This document shows, piece after piece, positions 1 through 7,400 of a DNA stretch of 30,111 nt (its first letter is position 1; each line of letters starts with the position of its first letter). A model generated the notes under the pieces. The model ran no database searches and was not told the origin of the DNA. It saw only the letters and a program-made list of their open reading frames with translations. The stretch comes from DASUMP01 sp036277635. GTDB lineage: Bacteria; Actinomycetota; Acidimicrobiia; IMCC26256; PALSA-610. The position numbers and the translations under genes were made by a program. The DNA is taken from positions 1 through 30,111 of the forward strand of contig DASUMP010000209.1 of the NCBI GenBank assembly GCA_036277635.1, in the 5' to 3' direction.

Positions 1-1
1 G

Positions 2-616
2 GCGGTGCGGAGGCTGCCCGAGACGGAGCGGTTCAGCGAGCTCTACCTCGACGACGTCGCTGCGGGAACCCGTGAGGTCAGCATCCTCTTCGCCGACCTC
101 CAGGGGTTCACGTCGTTCTCGGAGACCCACGCACCCGGCGACGTGCAGGCGATGCTCAACGAGTACTTCGAAGCGGTGCTCCCACCGGTCACCGCGATCG
201 GGGGTCGGGTCGATCGCTTCATCGGCGACGCGGTCATGGTCACGTTCAACGTGGCGACGGAGCAGCCCGATCACGCGGCGCTGGCCGCGCGCGCGGGGCT
301 CGCGCTCCAGGAAGCGGCCGCTCCGGTGGTGGCCCGGCACCCGGACTGGCCTCGCTTTCGTGTGGGCATCAACACCGGGCCGGCGCAAGTCGGCATCATC
401 GGCGGTGGCGACGAGCGCGGCTACACCGTGCTCGGCGACACCGTGAACGTGGCGTCGCGCATCGAGGGCCTCGCACCGGCAGGTCGGGTCGCGATCGGCG
501 GGGGCACGCTGCGCGCCCTCACTGGCGCGCGCGTCTCGCACCTCGGATCGATGCCGGTGAAGGGACGTGCTGAGCCGGTCGAGGTGTGGTGCCTCGACGG
601 CGTCGACGACCGCTGA
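2..616 (+). CDS. Class III adenylate/guanylate cyclase, C-terminal part (5' partial)
   Basis: This is the catalytic domain of a class III nucleotide cyclase, which makes cAMP or cGMP from ATP or GTP. The frame is open to the left edge, so the true start and any N-terminal sensor domain lie outside the window. Counting from the GTG at 5, the visible residues are the metal-binding Asp31 in FADLQGFT, the second metal Asp75 in FIGDAVM, the base-contacting Asp145 in LGDTVN, and the transition-state Asn148 and Arg152 in VNVASR. The usual base-selecting Lys (DKFIGD) is Arg71 here (DRFIGD), so substrate choice or activity is uncertain. The family is clear; the full architecture and signal are unknown. 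Confidence 0.88.
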   Translation, partial: AVRRLPETERFSELYLDDVAAGTREVSILFADLQGFTSFSETHAPGDVQAMLNEYFEAVLPPVTAIGGRVDRFIGDAVMVTFNVATEQPDHAALAARAGLALQEAAAPVVARHPDWPRFRVGINTGPAQVGIIGGGDERGYTVLGDTVNVASRIEGLAPAGRVAIGGGTLRALTGARVSHLGSMPVKGRAEPVEVWCLDGVDDR

Positions 617-637
617 CCGACGCTCGAGTCGCAGTCG

Positions 638-643
638 TAGGCT
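638..643 (+). promoter_or_regulatory. Candidate -10 box (TAGGCT) for a leaderless DUF2277 transcript
   Basis: TAGGCT matches TAnnnT and lies 7 bases before the ATG at 651. That spacing would place the transcription start at or next to the start codon. No Shine-Dalgarno sequence is seen before this ATG. Sequence-based prediction only. Confidence 0.5.
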
Positions 644-650
644 CGAGGCC

Positions 651-905
651 ATGTGCCGGAACATCACGAACTTGCGGGGTCTCGATCCGGGCGCGACGCG
701 CGAGGAGATCGAGGCGGCGGCGTTGCAGTACGTGCGGAAGGTCGGTGGCGTGTCGACGTTGTCGTCGCGCACCGAGGACGCGGTGCAGCGGGCCGTGCGC
801 GTGGTCGCCGAGGCTACCGAGCAGCTGCTCGCCGAGCTGCCGCCGCGCGCGACGCCGCCGAAGACGCTCCCGCCGCTGCGCCGTCTCGCGGCGCGCCAGA
901 GCTGA
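651..905 (+). CDS. DUF2277 family small protein
   Basis: An 84-residue protein that begins MCRNITNLRGLDP and contains AALQYVRKVGG, both typical of the DUF2277 family (usually MCRNI-x-LxxxxPPAT...AALQYVRK). The biochemical role of the family is not known to me. The C-terminus is basic and Pro-rich (TPPKTLPPLRRLAARQS). The ATG at 651 is chosen because family members start with MCRNI and because a TAGGCT -10-like box sits 7 bases upstream. The gene converges on the DinB-like gene with 12 bases between the stops. A 12-bp perfect palindrome (CTGAGCGCTCAG, 902-913) covers the stop codon. Confidence 0.85.
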   Translation: MCRNITNLRGLDPGATREEIEAAALQYVRKVGGVSTLSSRTEDAVQRAVRVVAEATEQLLAELPPRATPPKTLPPLRRLAARQS

Positions 906-917
906 GCGCTCAGTCGT

Positions 918-1508
918 TCACGACGTCATGCCGCCGAGGCCGACGAGGCCGCGCGCGAGCTCGATCTCGCCCATGTGGCGCAGGCCGTGCTGGTACAGCC
1001 AGCACTCGGTCGCGTCGAGGATCGTGATGCCTTCGGGTCCGGCGCAGCGCGCGCTGTAGGTGGTGGCGACGGCGGGCGGGAACGGGCGGGGGATCAGCAC
1101 CCGGGTGAACTCGGCAGGGTCGACGGTCTCGAGCCACGTCTCGGTCCGATCGAACACCGCGCGCTGGTACTCGCAGAACGCGTCGTAGTCGCCGATGCGC
1201 TGGTGGATCATCTCGTCGACGGTGCGGTGCTTGCCGTGGTCGTCGATCGCCATCTGCACGCGCGCCTGCCATTCGGCGTTCCACACCGGTTGCGTGCCGG
1301 TGATGACGGCGAAGCACACGTCTTCCATGTTCGTGTAGTGGAAGAGCGAGAACGCGATCGGCAGCACTCCTTCGCGCTCGAAGTGGTTGACGTGCTCCGG
1401 ACCCATCGTGCTCACGGCCTGGTCGTAGAGGCCGTGCATCGTGCGCATGCGCCGCTGCAACGAGTCGAGCAAGAGGTTGTCGGTTCCCACGGTCGCTCCT
1501 GTGCTCAT
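918..1508 (-). CDS. DinB-like (DinB/YfiT superfamily) protein
   Basis: A 196-residue protein predicted to be a four-helix bundle of the DinB superfamily. The three likely metal-binding histidines are visible: His57 in SLFHYTNMED, and His174 and His178 in QHGLRHMGEI, the H-x3-H pair typical of the last helix. Superfamily members include metal-dependent thiol transferases (using mycothiol, bacillithiol or glutathione), maleylpyruvate isomerase and proteins of unknown function. A mycothiol-dependent step would suit an actinobacterium with dehalogenation genes, but that is inference. The ATG at 1508 overlaps the stop of the upstream SDR by 4 bases, so it is the last gene of a three-gene minus-strand operon. 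Confidence 0.75.
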   Translation of the reverse strand: MSTGATVGTDNLLLDSLQRRMRTMHGLYDQAVSTMGPEHVNHFEREGVLPIAFSLFHYTNMEDVCFAVITGTQPVWNAEWQARVQMAIDDHGKHRTVDEMIHQRIGDYDAFCEYQRAVFDRTETWLETVDPAEFTRVLIPRPFPPAVATTYSARCAGPEGITILDATECWLYQHGLRHMGEIELARGLVGLGGMTS

Positions 1509-2248
1509 GCCCAGCCGCCCGCGTACGCGACGAATTGGCCGGTGGTGAAGCCGCTCGTGCCGTCGAGGAACGGCATGCAGAACGACGCGAACTCTTCCAT
1601 CGTGCCGAGGCGACCGAGCGGGACTTGCGCCTCGAGCTTGGCGCGCACCTCGGGATCGTCGGCGCGATTGGCCGCGATGAACGCCGGGAAGTCCATGAAG
1701 TTCGTGCCGACGGCGTTCACTTGGATCCCGTGCCGTGCGACTTCGCTCGCGACGTTCTTCGCGAGCATCGTGGCGCCTGCGCGTGCCGCGGAGTAGAGGG
1801 GCGCGCCGGGGGTGGGTCGGGCCGCGCTCGCGCTCGTGATCACCAGCACCTGACCGTTGCCGGCCTCGATCATCGGCGGCAGCACGGCCTGGAGGAAGAG
1901 GTACGGCGCCTCGATGCAGCCGCGCAGCACGGTGCGCAGGTCGTCGAGCGACGACTTCATGAACCGTCCGATCACGATCTGGCCGGACGCGGCGGTCGCG
2001 GCGTCGATCCGCCCGAACCGTTCGAGGCCGGCAGTGACGAGGCGCACCGACGCGTCGGGGTCGGCGAGGTCGCGCACCCCCTCGACGGCTTCGACATCGC
2101 TCCCGGTTGCGCGCAGCTCGGCGACGAGGTCGGCGCTCGGGTCGCCGAGGACGAGATCGTGTCCTCGCGCCGCGAGCAGCCGCGCGAGCGCGGGACCCAC
2201 ATAGAAGCTGGCGTCGGCGATGAGTGCGACCCGACGGTCGGTGGTCAT
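1505..2248 (-). CDS. SDR-fold protein with halohydrin-dehalogenase-like active site
   Basis: A 247-residue short-chain dehydrogenase/reductase-fold protein. The active site is Ser139-x12-Tyr152-x3-Arg156, with Arg where oxidoreductase SDRs have Lys; this is the triad and spacing of halohydrin dehalogenases (HheC Ser132-Tyr145-Arg149). The N-terminal NAD-binding glycine motif (TGxxxGIG) is absent and replaced by ADASFYVG (residues 11-18). That aligns with the halide-pocket fingerprint T-x4-F/Y-x-G except that Thr is Ala11. The segment GTNFMDFPAF and the C-terminal TTGQFVAYAGGWA also resemble HheC. Known halohydrin dehalogenases convert vicinal haloalcohols to epoxides without NAD(P). It overlaps the DinB-like gene by 4 bases and follows the lipocalin-like gene by 18 bases. 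It could instead be another cofactor-independent or atypical SDR. Confidence 0.72.
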   Translation of the reverse strand: MTTDRRVALIADASFYVGPALARLLAARGHDLVLGDPSADLVAELRATGSDVEAVEGVRDLADPDASVRLVTAGLERFGRIDAATAASGQIVIGRFMKSSLDDLRTVLRGCIEAPYLFLQAVLPPMIEAGNGQVLVITSASAARPTPGAPLYSAARAGATMLAKNVASEVARHGIQVNAVGTNFMDFPAFIAANRADDPEVRAKLEAQVPLGRLGTMEEFASFCMPFLDGTSGFTTGQFVAYAGGWA

Positions 2249-2266
2249 GGGGTGGTCCTCTCGGCG

Positions 2267-2770
2267 TCAGGTGGTGGGCGGCGGCGAATCGACATCGCCG
2301 ACGCGCACGAGGCGAGCGACGAACGCGCCGGCATACGACCAGACCATCTCGTCACCGTCGAGACGGCGCGTCACCTCGACCGGGAGACCGACGGGGCGCA
2401 ACGTGTGCACGCCGTCTTCGTAGGTGGCGACGACGGTGATGGGCGTCGTGAAGTCGGTCTGCAGGACGTCGTTGACGCCGTTGGCCTCGGTCCCGTCGAC
2501 CCGCATGTCGTGGATCACGCCCCCGGCGGTCACGACCAGTCGGTCGCCGCACTGCTCGATGCGCTCGTAGTGGCGGTTCGCCGGATGATCGGGCGCCGGT
2601 GCCCCGCCCACCTCGACGCTGACGACCTCCCACATCCCACGCAGGTCGGGGGCGCCGTCGACGAGCGGCTCGGTGCACCCGGCGAGGATCGGGGCCGGGA
2701 AGTCGTCGCCGTAGCCGCCGGGCGGCGTGTGCGCGACCGGGATGTCGCGGCAGCGTCGGTGATCGACCAT
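2267..2770 (-). CDS. Hypothetical protein, lipocalin-like beta-rich fold
   Basis: A 167-residue cytoplasmic protein without signal peptide or membrane segment. After a Pro-rich leader it shows DLRGMWEVVSVEVGG followed by alternating polar/hydrophobic strands, the usual start of small lipocalin-like or calycin barrels (G-x-W near strand 1). It may bind a small hydrophobic ligand, but no function can be assigned. The start at 2770 (MVDHRRC) is preferred to a start 9 codons upstream, which would lie inside the promoter. A TTGACA-N17-TACGGT promoter ends 8 bases before this ATG. It is the first gene of the minus-strand operon with the SDR and DinB-like genes. Confidence 0.62.
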   Translation of the reverse strand: MVDHRRCRDIPVAHTPPGGYGDDFPAPILAGCTEPLVDGAPDLRGMWEVVSVEVGGAPAPDHPANRHYERIEQCGDRLVVTAGGVIHDMRVDGTEANGVNDVLQTDFTTPITVVATYEDGVHTLRPVGLPVEVTRRLDGDEMVWSYAGAFVARLVRVGDVDSPPPTT

Positions 2771-2778
2771 TGCCAGGC

Positions 2779-2807
2779 ACCGTAACTTCTGACACACTGA
2801 CTGTCAA
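2779..2807 (-). promoter_or_regulatory. Strong promoter TTGACA-N17-TACGGT for the minus-strand operon
   Basis: Read on the minus strand, a perfect -35 (TTGACA, 2807-2802) is followed after exactly 17 bases by TACGGT (2784-2779), a TAnnnT -10. The ATG at 2770 begins 9 bases past the end of the -10, so the transcript should have a leader of at most about two bases. The palindrome at 2790-2806 fills the spacer and overlaps the -35. Confidence 0.7.
2790..2806. promoter_or_regulatory. Candidate TetR operator (TGACA-N7-TGTCA)
   Basis: A 17-bp inverted repeat with 5-bp perfect arms, TGACA (2790-2794) and TGTCA (2802-2806), lies between the divergent lipocalin-like and TetR genes. It sits within the spacer and -35 of the minus-strand promoter and directly before the TetR start. 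A bound dimer would block RNA polymerase on the left arm and probably autoregulate the TetR gene and the genes behind it. The ligand is unknown; a halogenated substrate or product is a reasonable guess. Confidence 0.6.
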
Positions 2808-3482
2808 ATGTCTGGGAGCCGGGGACAGTCCGCGACGGGACGGGGGGCCGCGATGCCGCTCGACGAGCGCGCGCCGAGTGTCGAGCGTGACGATGTCGAC
2901 GGGCGCACCGCCCGGCGCGACCGCAATCGCATCGCCGTGCTCGACGCCGTGCTCGAGCTGTTCAGCGAGGGTGACCTGGCCCCGAGCGCGGAGCGGGTGG
3001 CGCAGCGGTCGGGGGTGTCGTTGCGCTCGGTGTACCGCTACGTGGCCGACAGCGAAGACCTCACTCGCGCCGCGATCGAGCGGCACCTCGAGCGCGTCGG
3101 CCATCTGTTCTCGATCCCCGCGATCGGCGAAGGCGCGCGCGACGAGCGGATCGAGCGCTTCGTCGCCGCGCGGTTGGCGCTCTACGAGGCGATCGCGCCG
3201 ACGGCGCGAGCGTCGCGGCTGCGCGCACCCACGAGCGCGCCGATCCGCGAACAGCTCGAGCGCGGTCGTCGGCTGCTGCGCGCGCAGGTGGAGCGTCACT
3301 TCGCGCCCGAGCTCGATGTGCTCGATGACCGCGTCCGGAGCGCGGTGCTGGCGGCGATCGATGCCCTCACCCAGATCGAGACGATCGACCTGTACCGCGT
3401 CCACGGCGGTCACTCGTCGAGCGAGACCCACGAGCTGTTTGTGATCGCGGTGGCGCGCCTCCTCGCGCACTCCGCTCCCTGA
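2808..3482 (+). CDS. TetR/AcrR family transcriptional regulator
   Basis: A 224-residue one-component regulator. The N-terminal helix-turn-helix lies at about residues 40-86, with RIAVLDAVLELFSEGD followed by RVAQRSGVSLRSVYRYVAD, the recognition helix pattern of TetR proteins. The rest is helical and should form the ligand and dimer domain. The ATG at 2808 directly follows the palindrome 2790-2806. An alternative ATG at 2853 (MPLDERAPS) is preceded by a G-rich tract and may be the real start, because the first 15 residues look like low-complexity leader. The next gene starts 26 bases after the stop, so TetR and the dehalogenase genes are probably co-transcribed. Confidence 0.88.
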   Translation: MSGSRGQSATGRGAAMPLDERAPSVERDDVDGRTARRDRNRIAVLDAVLELFSEGDLAPSAERVAQRSGVSLRSVYRYVADSEDLTRAAIERHLERVGHLFSIPAIGEGARDERIERFVAARLALYEAIAPTARASRLRAPTSAPIREQLERGRRLLRAQVERHFAPELDVLDDRVRSAVLAAIDALTQIETIDLYRVHGGHSSSETHELFVIAVARLLAHSAP

Positions 3483-3508
3483 CTCGCGACCCGGAAGGCG
3501 ATGACGAC

Positions 3509-4216
3509 ATGGCGAACGCGACACCGCGGTACGGATCCATCAACGTCGAGATGGTCTCGACCTGGTTCCACCGAACGCCCGAGGACGACCCGCCGTTTTG
3601 GGCGCTCAACCTGATGCAGTACCGCACCGTCGCCGACTACGGCGCCGACGGTGGCCCGGCGGTGAGCGGGCGGGAAGCCGACGAGCGCTACACGCCGCGC
3701 GAGTCGCTCGCTGCGGTGGGCGCGGTCATCGCGTTCGCCGCCGACGTCGACGCGACGTTGGCCGGCTCGCCCGCCTGGGACCGGATCGGCATCGTGCGCT
3801 ACCCGAGCCGCCGCGCCTTCCTCGAGATGCAGCAGCGCGACGACTTCCAGCGCCAGCACGTGCACAAGGACGCGGGGATGCAGTTCACGATCGTGATGGC
3901 GACGTTCCCCGACGGCGATGTCGGTGCGATCACGAGCGACGCGCCGGGCACGACGGTGCTGCGGGTCGTGCGCGGCGACGCGGAGGCGCCCGACGGCGTC
4001 GAGCGGCTCGCCACGTTCGGCGTGGAGGGCGTGATCGTGGGCGACGAGCGTCGCTGGGATCGTGTGGTGTTCGAGCGGGTCGTTGACGACGCCCGTCTCG
4101 ACGCGCTCACGAGGAGCGAGGGGTCCGACGAGGCGCTCGCAGTGGCGATCACGCCGTTCCTCGACGACCTCGCCGCGACCGTCGCCGAGTCGCGCGCGGC
4201 GGGGGTGATCGCGTGA
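3509..4216 (+). CDS. DUF1330-like / dimeric alpha-beta barrel protein
   Basis: A 235-residue protein. Residues 1-135 resemble the DUF1330/EthD-like ferredoxin fold (FWALNLMQYRTVADYG, and the strand-helix segment VRYPSRRAFLEMQQRDDFQ followed by AGMQFTIVMATFP). Residues 135-235 may be a second, weaker copy. Related small proteins often bind or process hydrophobic substrates in degradation clusters, but no catalytic residue can be named. A GGAAGG Shine-Dalgarno-like sequence lies about 10 bases before the ATG. Its stop overlaps the GTG of the haloalkane dehalogenase by 4 bases (GTGA), so it is the first gene of a coupled four-gene run. Confidence 0.68.
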   Translation: MANATPRYGSINVEMVSTWFHRTPEDDPPFWALNLMQYRTVADYGADGGPAVSGREADERYTPRESLAAVGAVIAFAADVDATLAGSPAWDRIGIVRYPSRRAFLEMQQRDDFQRQHVHKDAGMQFTIVMATFPDGDVGAITSDAPGTTVLRVVRGDAEAPDGVERLATFGVEGVIVGDERRWDRVVFERVVDDARLDALTRSEGSDEALAVAITPFLDDLAATVAESRAAGVIA

Positions 4217-5130
4217 AGGTGTTGCGGACCCCTGACGAGCGCTTCGACGGACTCGTCGACTGGGACTTCGAGGCCCGCTATCGCGAGGTCTTCGCCGGCG
4301 ACGGCACCGCGCTGCGCATCCACTTCGTCGACGAGGGTCCACGGGACGCTCCGCCGGTGCTCCTGCTCCACGGCAACCCGTCGTGGTCGTACCTGCACCG
4401 GCACATGCTGCGCGGCCTCGCCGCCCGGGGTCATCGCGCGATCGCGCTCGACCTCATCGGCTTCGGACGCTCCGACAAGCCGGCGGATCGCCGGGACTAC
4501 TCGATCGCCGCCCACGTCGACTGGGTGGACCAGTGGCTCGTCGGCGAAGACCTGCGCGAGATCACCCTCTATTGCCAGGACTGGGGCGGCATCATCGGAC
4601 TCCACGTGCTGCGCTTCCATCCCGACCGGTTCGCGCGCGTCGTCGCGTCGAACACCGGGCTCCCGGCGGGCGAGGGCGTGAACGAGACGATGCAGCGGTG
4701 GCTCGACTTCAGTCAGAGCATCGACGCGTTGCCCGTCGGCCGTCTGCTGCAGACCAGCACGTGTCGCGAGCTGAGCAACGAGGAGCTCGCGGCCTACGAC
4801 GCCCCGTTCCCCGACGGCAGCTACCAAGCCGGCGCGCTCGAGTTCCCGCTGCTGATCCCCCTGCAGCCCGACAATCCCGGCGTGCCGATGTCGCACGAGA
4901 CGTGGGAGTTCCTCGCCTCGTGGGACAAGCCGTTCCTCACCGCGTTCGGCGCGCAGGATCCGATCGCGTTCAAGCCTGGCTCGCACCGCAAGCTGCAGCG
5001 CGTCGTTCCCGGCGCGGCGGGGCAGCGTCACGTCGTGTTCGACGACGCGCATCACTTCATCCAAGAAGACGTCGGTCCTGAGCTGGTGGCGCTCATCGAT
5101 GAGTTCGTGCGTAGCGAGGTGCGGGCGTGA
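4213..5130 (+). CDS. Haloalkane dehalogenase (HLD-I type)
   Basis: A 305-residue alpha/beta hydrolase closely patterned on DhlA-type haloalkane dehalogenases, which hydrolyse a carbon-halogen bond (R-X + H2O to R-OH + HX) in the cytoplasm. Visible residues: oxyanion motif HGNPSWSY (53-60), nucleophile Asp123 with halide-binding Trp124 in CQDWGG, cap-domain Trp163 (candidate second halide ligand), acid Asp249 in GAQDP, and base His281 in DAHHFIQED. The start MKVLRTPDERFDGL matches the DhlA N-terminus (RTPDQRF). The acid after strand 7 and the cap position fit subfamily I. It overlaps its neighbours by 4 bases on both sides. The natural substrate is unknown; epoxide hydrolases and fluoroacetate dehalogenases are less likely because QDWGG and the N-terminus fit HLD-I better. 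Confidence 0.9.
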   Translation: MKVLRTPDERFDGLVDWDFEARYREVFAGDGTALRIHFVDEGPRDAPPVLLLHGNPSWSYLHRHMLRGLAARGHRAIALDLIGFGRSDKPADRRDYSIAAHVDWVDQWLVGEDLREITLYCQDWGGIIGLHVLRFHPDRFARVVASNTGLPAGEGVNETMQRWLDFSQSIDALPVGRLLQTSTCRELSNEELAAYDAPFPDGSYQAGALEFPLLIPLQPDNPGVPMSHETWEFLASWDKPFLTAFGAQDPIAFKPGSHRKLQRVVPGAAGQRHVVFDDAHHFIQEDVGPELVALIDEFVRSEVRA

Positions 5131-7400
5131 ACGCGCGGTGGCAGCAGTTCGACGGTGTGATCGGACGGACGGTCGCGGAGTCGACGCCGGCGTGGCCGGA
5201 GCGACCGCACCCTGGCGACAGCGCGCCCAACGTCGTCGTGATCCTCCTCGACGACCTCGGCTTCGCGCAGCTGGGCTGCTTCGGCTCACCGATCGAGACG
5301 CCGAACATCGACCGGCTGGCCGCGCACGGCTTGCGGTTCACGAACTTCCACGTGACGCCGGTGTGCTCGCCGACGCGCGCCGCTCTGCTCACCGGCCGCA
5401 ACCACCACGAAGTGGGCATGCGCTCGGTGTCGAACTTCAACACGGGCTTCCCGAACATGCGCGGCGAGGTGTCGAACCACGCCGCGACGATGGCCGAGGT
5501 CCTGCGCGACACCGGCTACACCACGTTCTGCGTCGGCAAGTGGCACCTGTGCCAGATGGGTGACGCGTCGGCCGCCGGTCCGTACGACCAGTGGCCGTGC
5601 CAGCGCGGCTTCGACCGCTTCTACGGCTTCCTCGACGGCGAGACCGACCAGTTCCATCCGGAGCTGACGTACGACAACCACGCCGTCGAGCCGCCCGCCA
5701 CGCCGGCCGACGGCTACCACCTCTCCGAGGACCTCGTCGACCACGCGATCGGCTTCGTGCACGACACGGTGTCGATCCGCCCCGACCGACCGTTCTTCTT
5801 GTACCTCGCGTTCGGCGCGACGCACGCGCCGCACCAGGCGCCGCGCTCGTACCTCGACAAGTACCGCGGCCGCTTCGACGAGGGGTGGGACGCGGTCCGC
5901 GAGCAGGTGTTCGCGCGCCAGCGCGAGCTCGGCCTCGTGCCCGAAGGAACCGACCTCGCGCCGCGCAACCCGGGTGTCGAGGCGTGGGACGACCTGTCGG
6001 AGAACCAGCGCAAGCTCGCGGCCCGTCTGCAGGAAGCGTTCGCGGCGTTCCTCGACCACACCGACGCGCAGATCGGCCGGTTGCTCGACGACCTGGAATT
6101 GCTGGGTGTGCTCGACGACACGATCGTGGTGCTGCTCTCCGACAACGGCGCCAGCCAAGAAGGCGGACCGTTCGGCGTGCTGCACGAGATGAAGTTCTTC
6201 AACTTCATCCTCGAGACGCCCGACGAGGCGATCGATCGGCTCGACGACATCGGCGGCCCGCACAGCCACTCGAACTACCCGTGGGGTTGGGCGCAGGCGG
6301 GGAACACGCCGTTCAAGTGGTACAAGCAGAACACCCACGAGGGCGGGGTCCACGTGCCGATGGTCGTGCACTGGCCGTCGGGGATCGCGGCCGAGCAGCG
6401 CGGCGGGCTGCGACACCAGTTCCACCACGTGAACGACGTCGCGCCGACGATCTACGACCTGCTCGGGGTCACGCCGCCGGCGGTGTACCGCGGGTTCGAG
6501 CAGATGCCGATCACCGGGACGTCGATGCGCTACGCGCTCGACGACGAGTCGGCGCCGACGCGCAAGCGGGTGCAGTACTTCGAGATGATGGGGCACCGCG
6601 CGATCCACGCCGACGGGTGGAAGGCGGTGACGCGCCATCAGCAGGGCGTCGCGTTCGACGACGACTCGTGGGAGCTGTACCACGTGGAGGTCGACCGCTC
6701 GGAGTGCCACGACCTCGCGGCCGAAGAACCCGAGCGACTGAGCGCGTTGATCGACGTGTGGTGGGAGGAAGCGGAGCGTCACGGCGTGCTCCCGCTCGAC
6801 GACCGTACCGTCGAGCTGTTCGGCGCCCGGTTCCGGGATCGCACCCCGCACCCCGAGAGCCGGCGCTACGTGTACCGGCCGCCGATGTCGCCGTTGCCCG
6901 CACAGGTCGGGGCATCGATCGGCGGACGATCGTGGGACCTCAACGCGCGGGTCGAGCGACCCGCAGGAGCCGCCGGCGTGCTCTACGCGACCGGCACCGA
7001 GAACTCGGGGCTGAGCCTCTTCGTCGCCGACGACCGCTTGGTGTTCGATTACAACGAGTTCGGCACGCACCACGTGGTCGAGTCGACGGTCGCGGTGCCG
7101 ACCGGCGCGTGCGAGCTCGGCGTGCGGTTCCGCCGCACGGGCAAGACCGGGCACGCGACGCTCGTGATCGACGGCGTCGACTGCGGCGAGCTCGACCTGC
7201 CGTTCGCGATGCGCATGATGTCGAGCGTCGGGCCGAGCGTCGGCTACGACCACGGCTCCCCGGTGAGCGAGCGCTACGACGACGCGTTCCCGTTCTCGGG
7301 GACGCTGCACGACGTCGTCATCGAGCTCGTGTCGAACCGACCCGCGGACGCGGCCGATGATGCGGTCACCGACGCACGCGCGTCGATGTCGCGCCAATGA
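5127..7400 (+). CDS. Type I (formylglycine) arylsulfatase-family enzyme with C-terminal beta domain
   Basis: A 757-residue sulfatase. The signature C80-S-P-T-R84 followed by LLTGR marks Cys80 as the residue oxidised to formylglycine. Calcium ligands are probably Asp42-Asp43 (LLDDLG) and Asp339-Asn340 (LLSDNGAS); Lys138 and His140 (GKWHL), His233 (THAPH) and Lys400 are further expected active-site residues. The length and the added domain at about 590-745 (a LamG-like or concanavalin-like beta sandwich) match the large actinobacterial AtsD-like group. There is no signal peptide, so it should act in the cytoplasm on an imported sulfate ester. The GTG at 5127 overlaps the dehalogenase stop by 4 bases. 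No formylglycine-generating enzyme gene is visible in the window. Confidence 0.92.
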   Translation: MNARWQQFDGVIGRTVAESTPAWPERPHPGDSAPNVVVILLDDLGFAQLGCFGSPIETPNIDRLAAHGLRFTNFHVTPVCSPTRAALLTGRNHHEVGMRSVSNFNTGFPNMRGEVSNHAATMAEVLRDTGYTTFCVGKWHLCQMGDASAAGPYDQWPCQRGFDRFYGFLDGETDQFHPELTYDNHAVEPPATPADGYHLSEDLVDHAIGFVHDTVSIRPDRPFFLYLAFGATHAPHQAPRSYLDKYRGRFDEGWDAVREQVFARQRELGLVPEGTDLAPRNPGVEAWDDLSENQRKLAARLQEAFAAFLDHTDAQIGRLLDDLELLGVLDDTIVVLLSDNGASQEGGPFGVLHEMKFFNFILETPDEAIDRLDDIGGPHSHSNYPWGWAQAGNTPFKWYKQNTHEGGVHVPMVVHWPSGIAAEQRGGLRHQFHHVNDVAPTIYDLLGVTPPAVYRGFEQMPITGTSMRYALDDESAPTRKRVQYFEMMGHRAIHADGWKAVTRHQQGVAFDDDSWELYHVEVDRSECHDLAAEEPERLSALIDVWWEEAERHGVLPLDDRTVELFGARFRDRTPHPESRRYVYRPPMSPLPAQVGASIGGRSWDLNARVERPAGAAGVLYATGTENSGLSLFVADDRLVFDYNEFGTHHVVESTVAVPTGACELGVRFRRTGKTGHATLVIDGVDCGELDLPFAMRMMSSVGPSVGYDHGSPVSERYDDAFPFSGTLHDVVIELVSNRPADAADDAVTDARASMSRQ

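Noticed and set aside
2771..2797. Nine-codon upstream start of the lipocalin-like gene (2797)
   Set aside because: It would place the start codon inside the promoter spacer and operator; the ATG at 2770 fits the -10 position.
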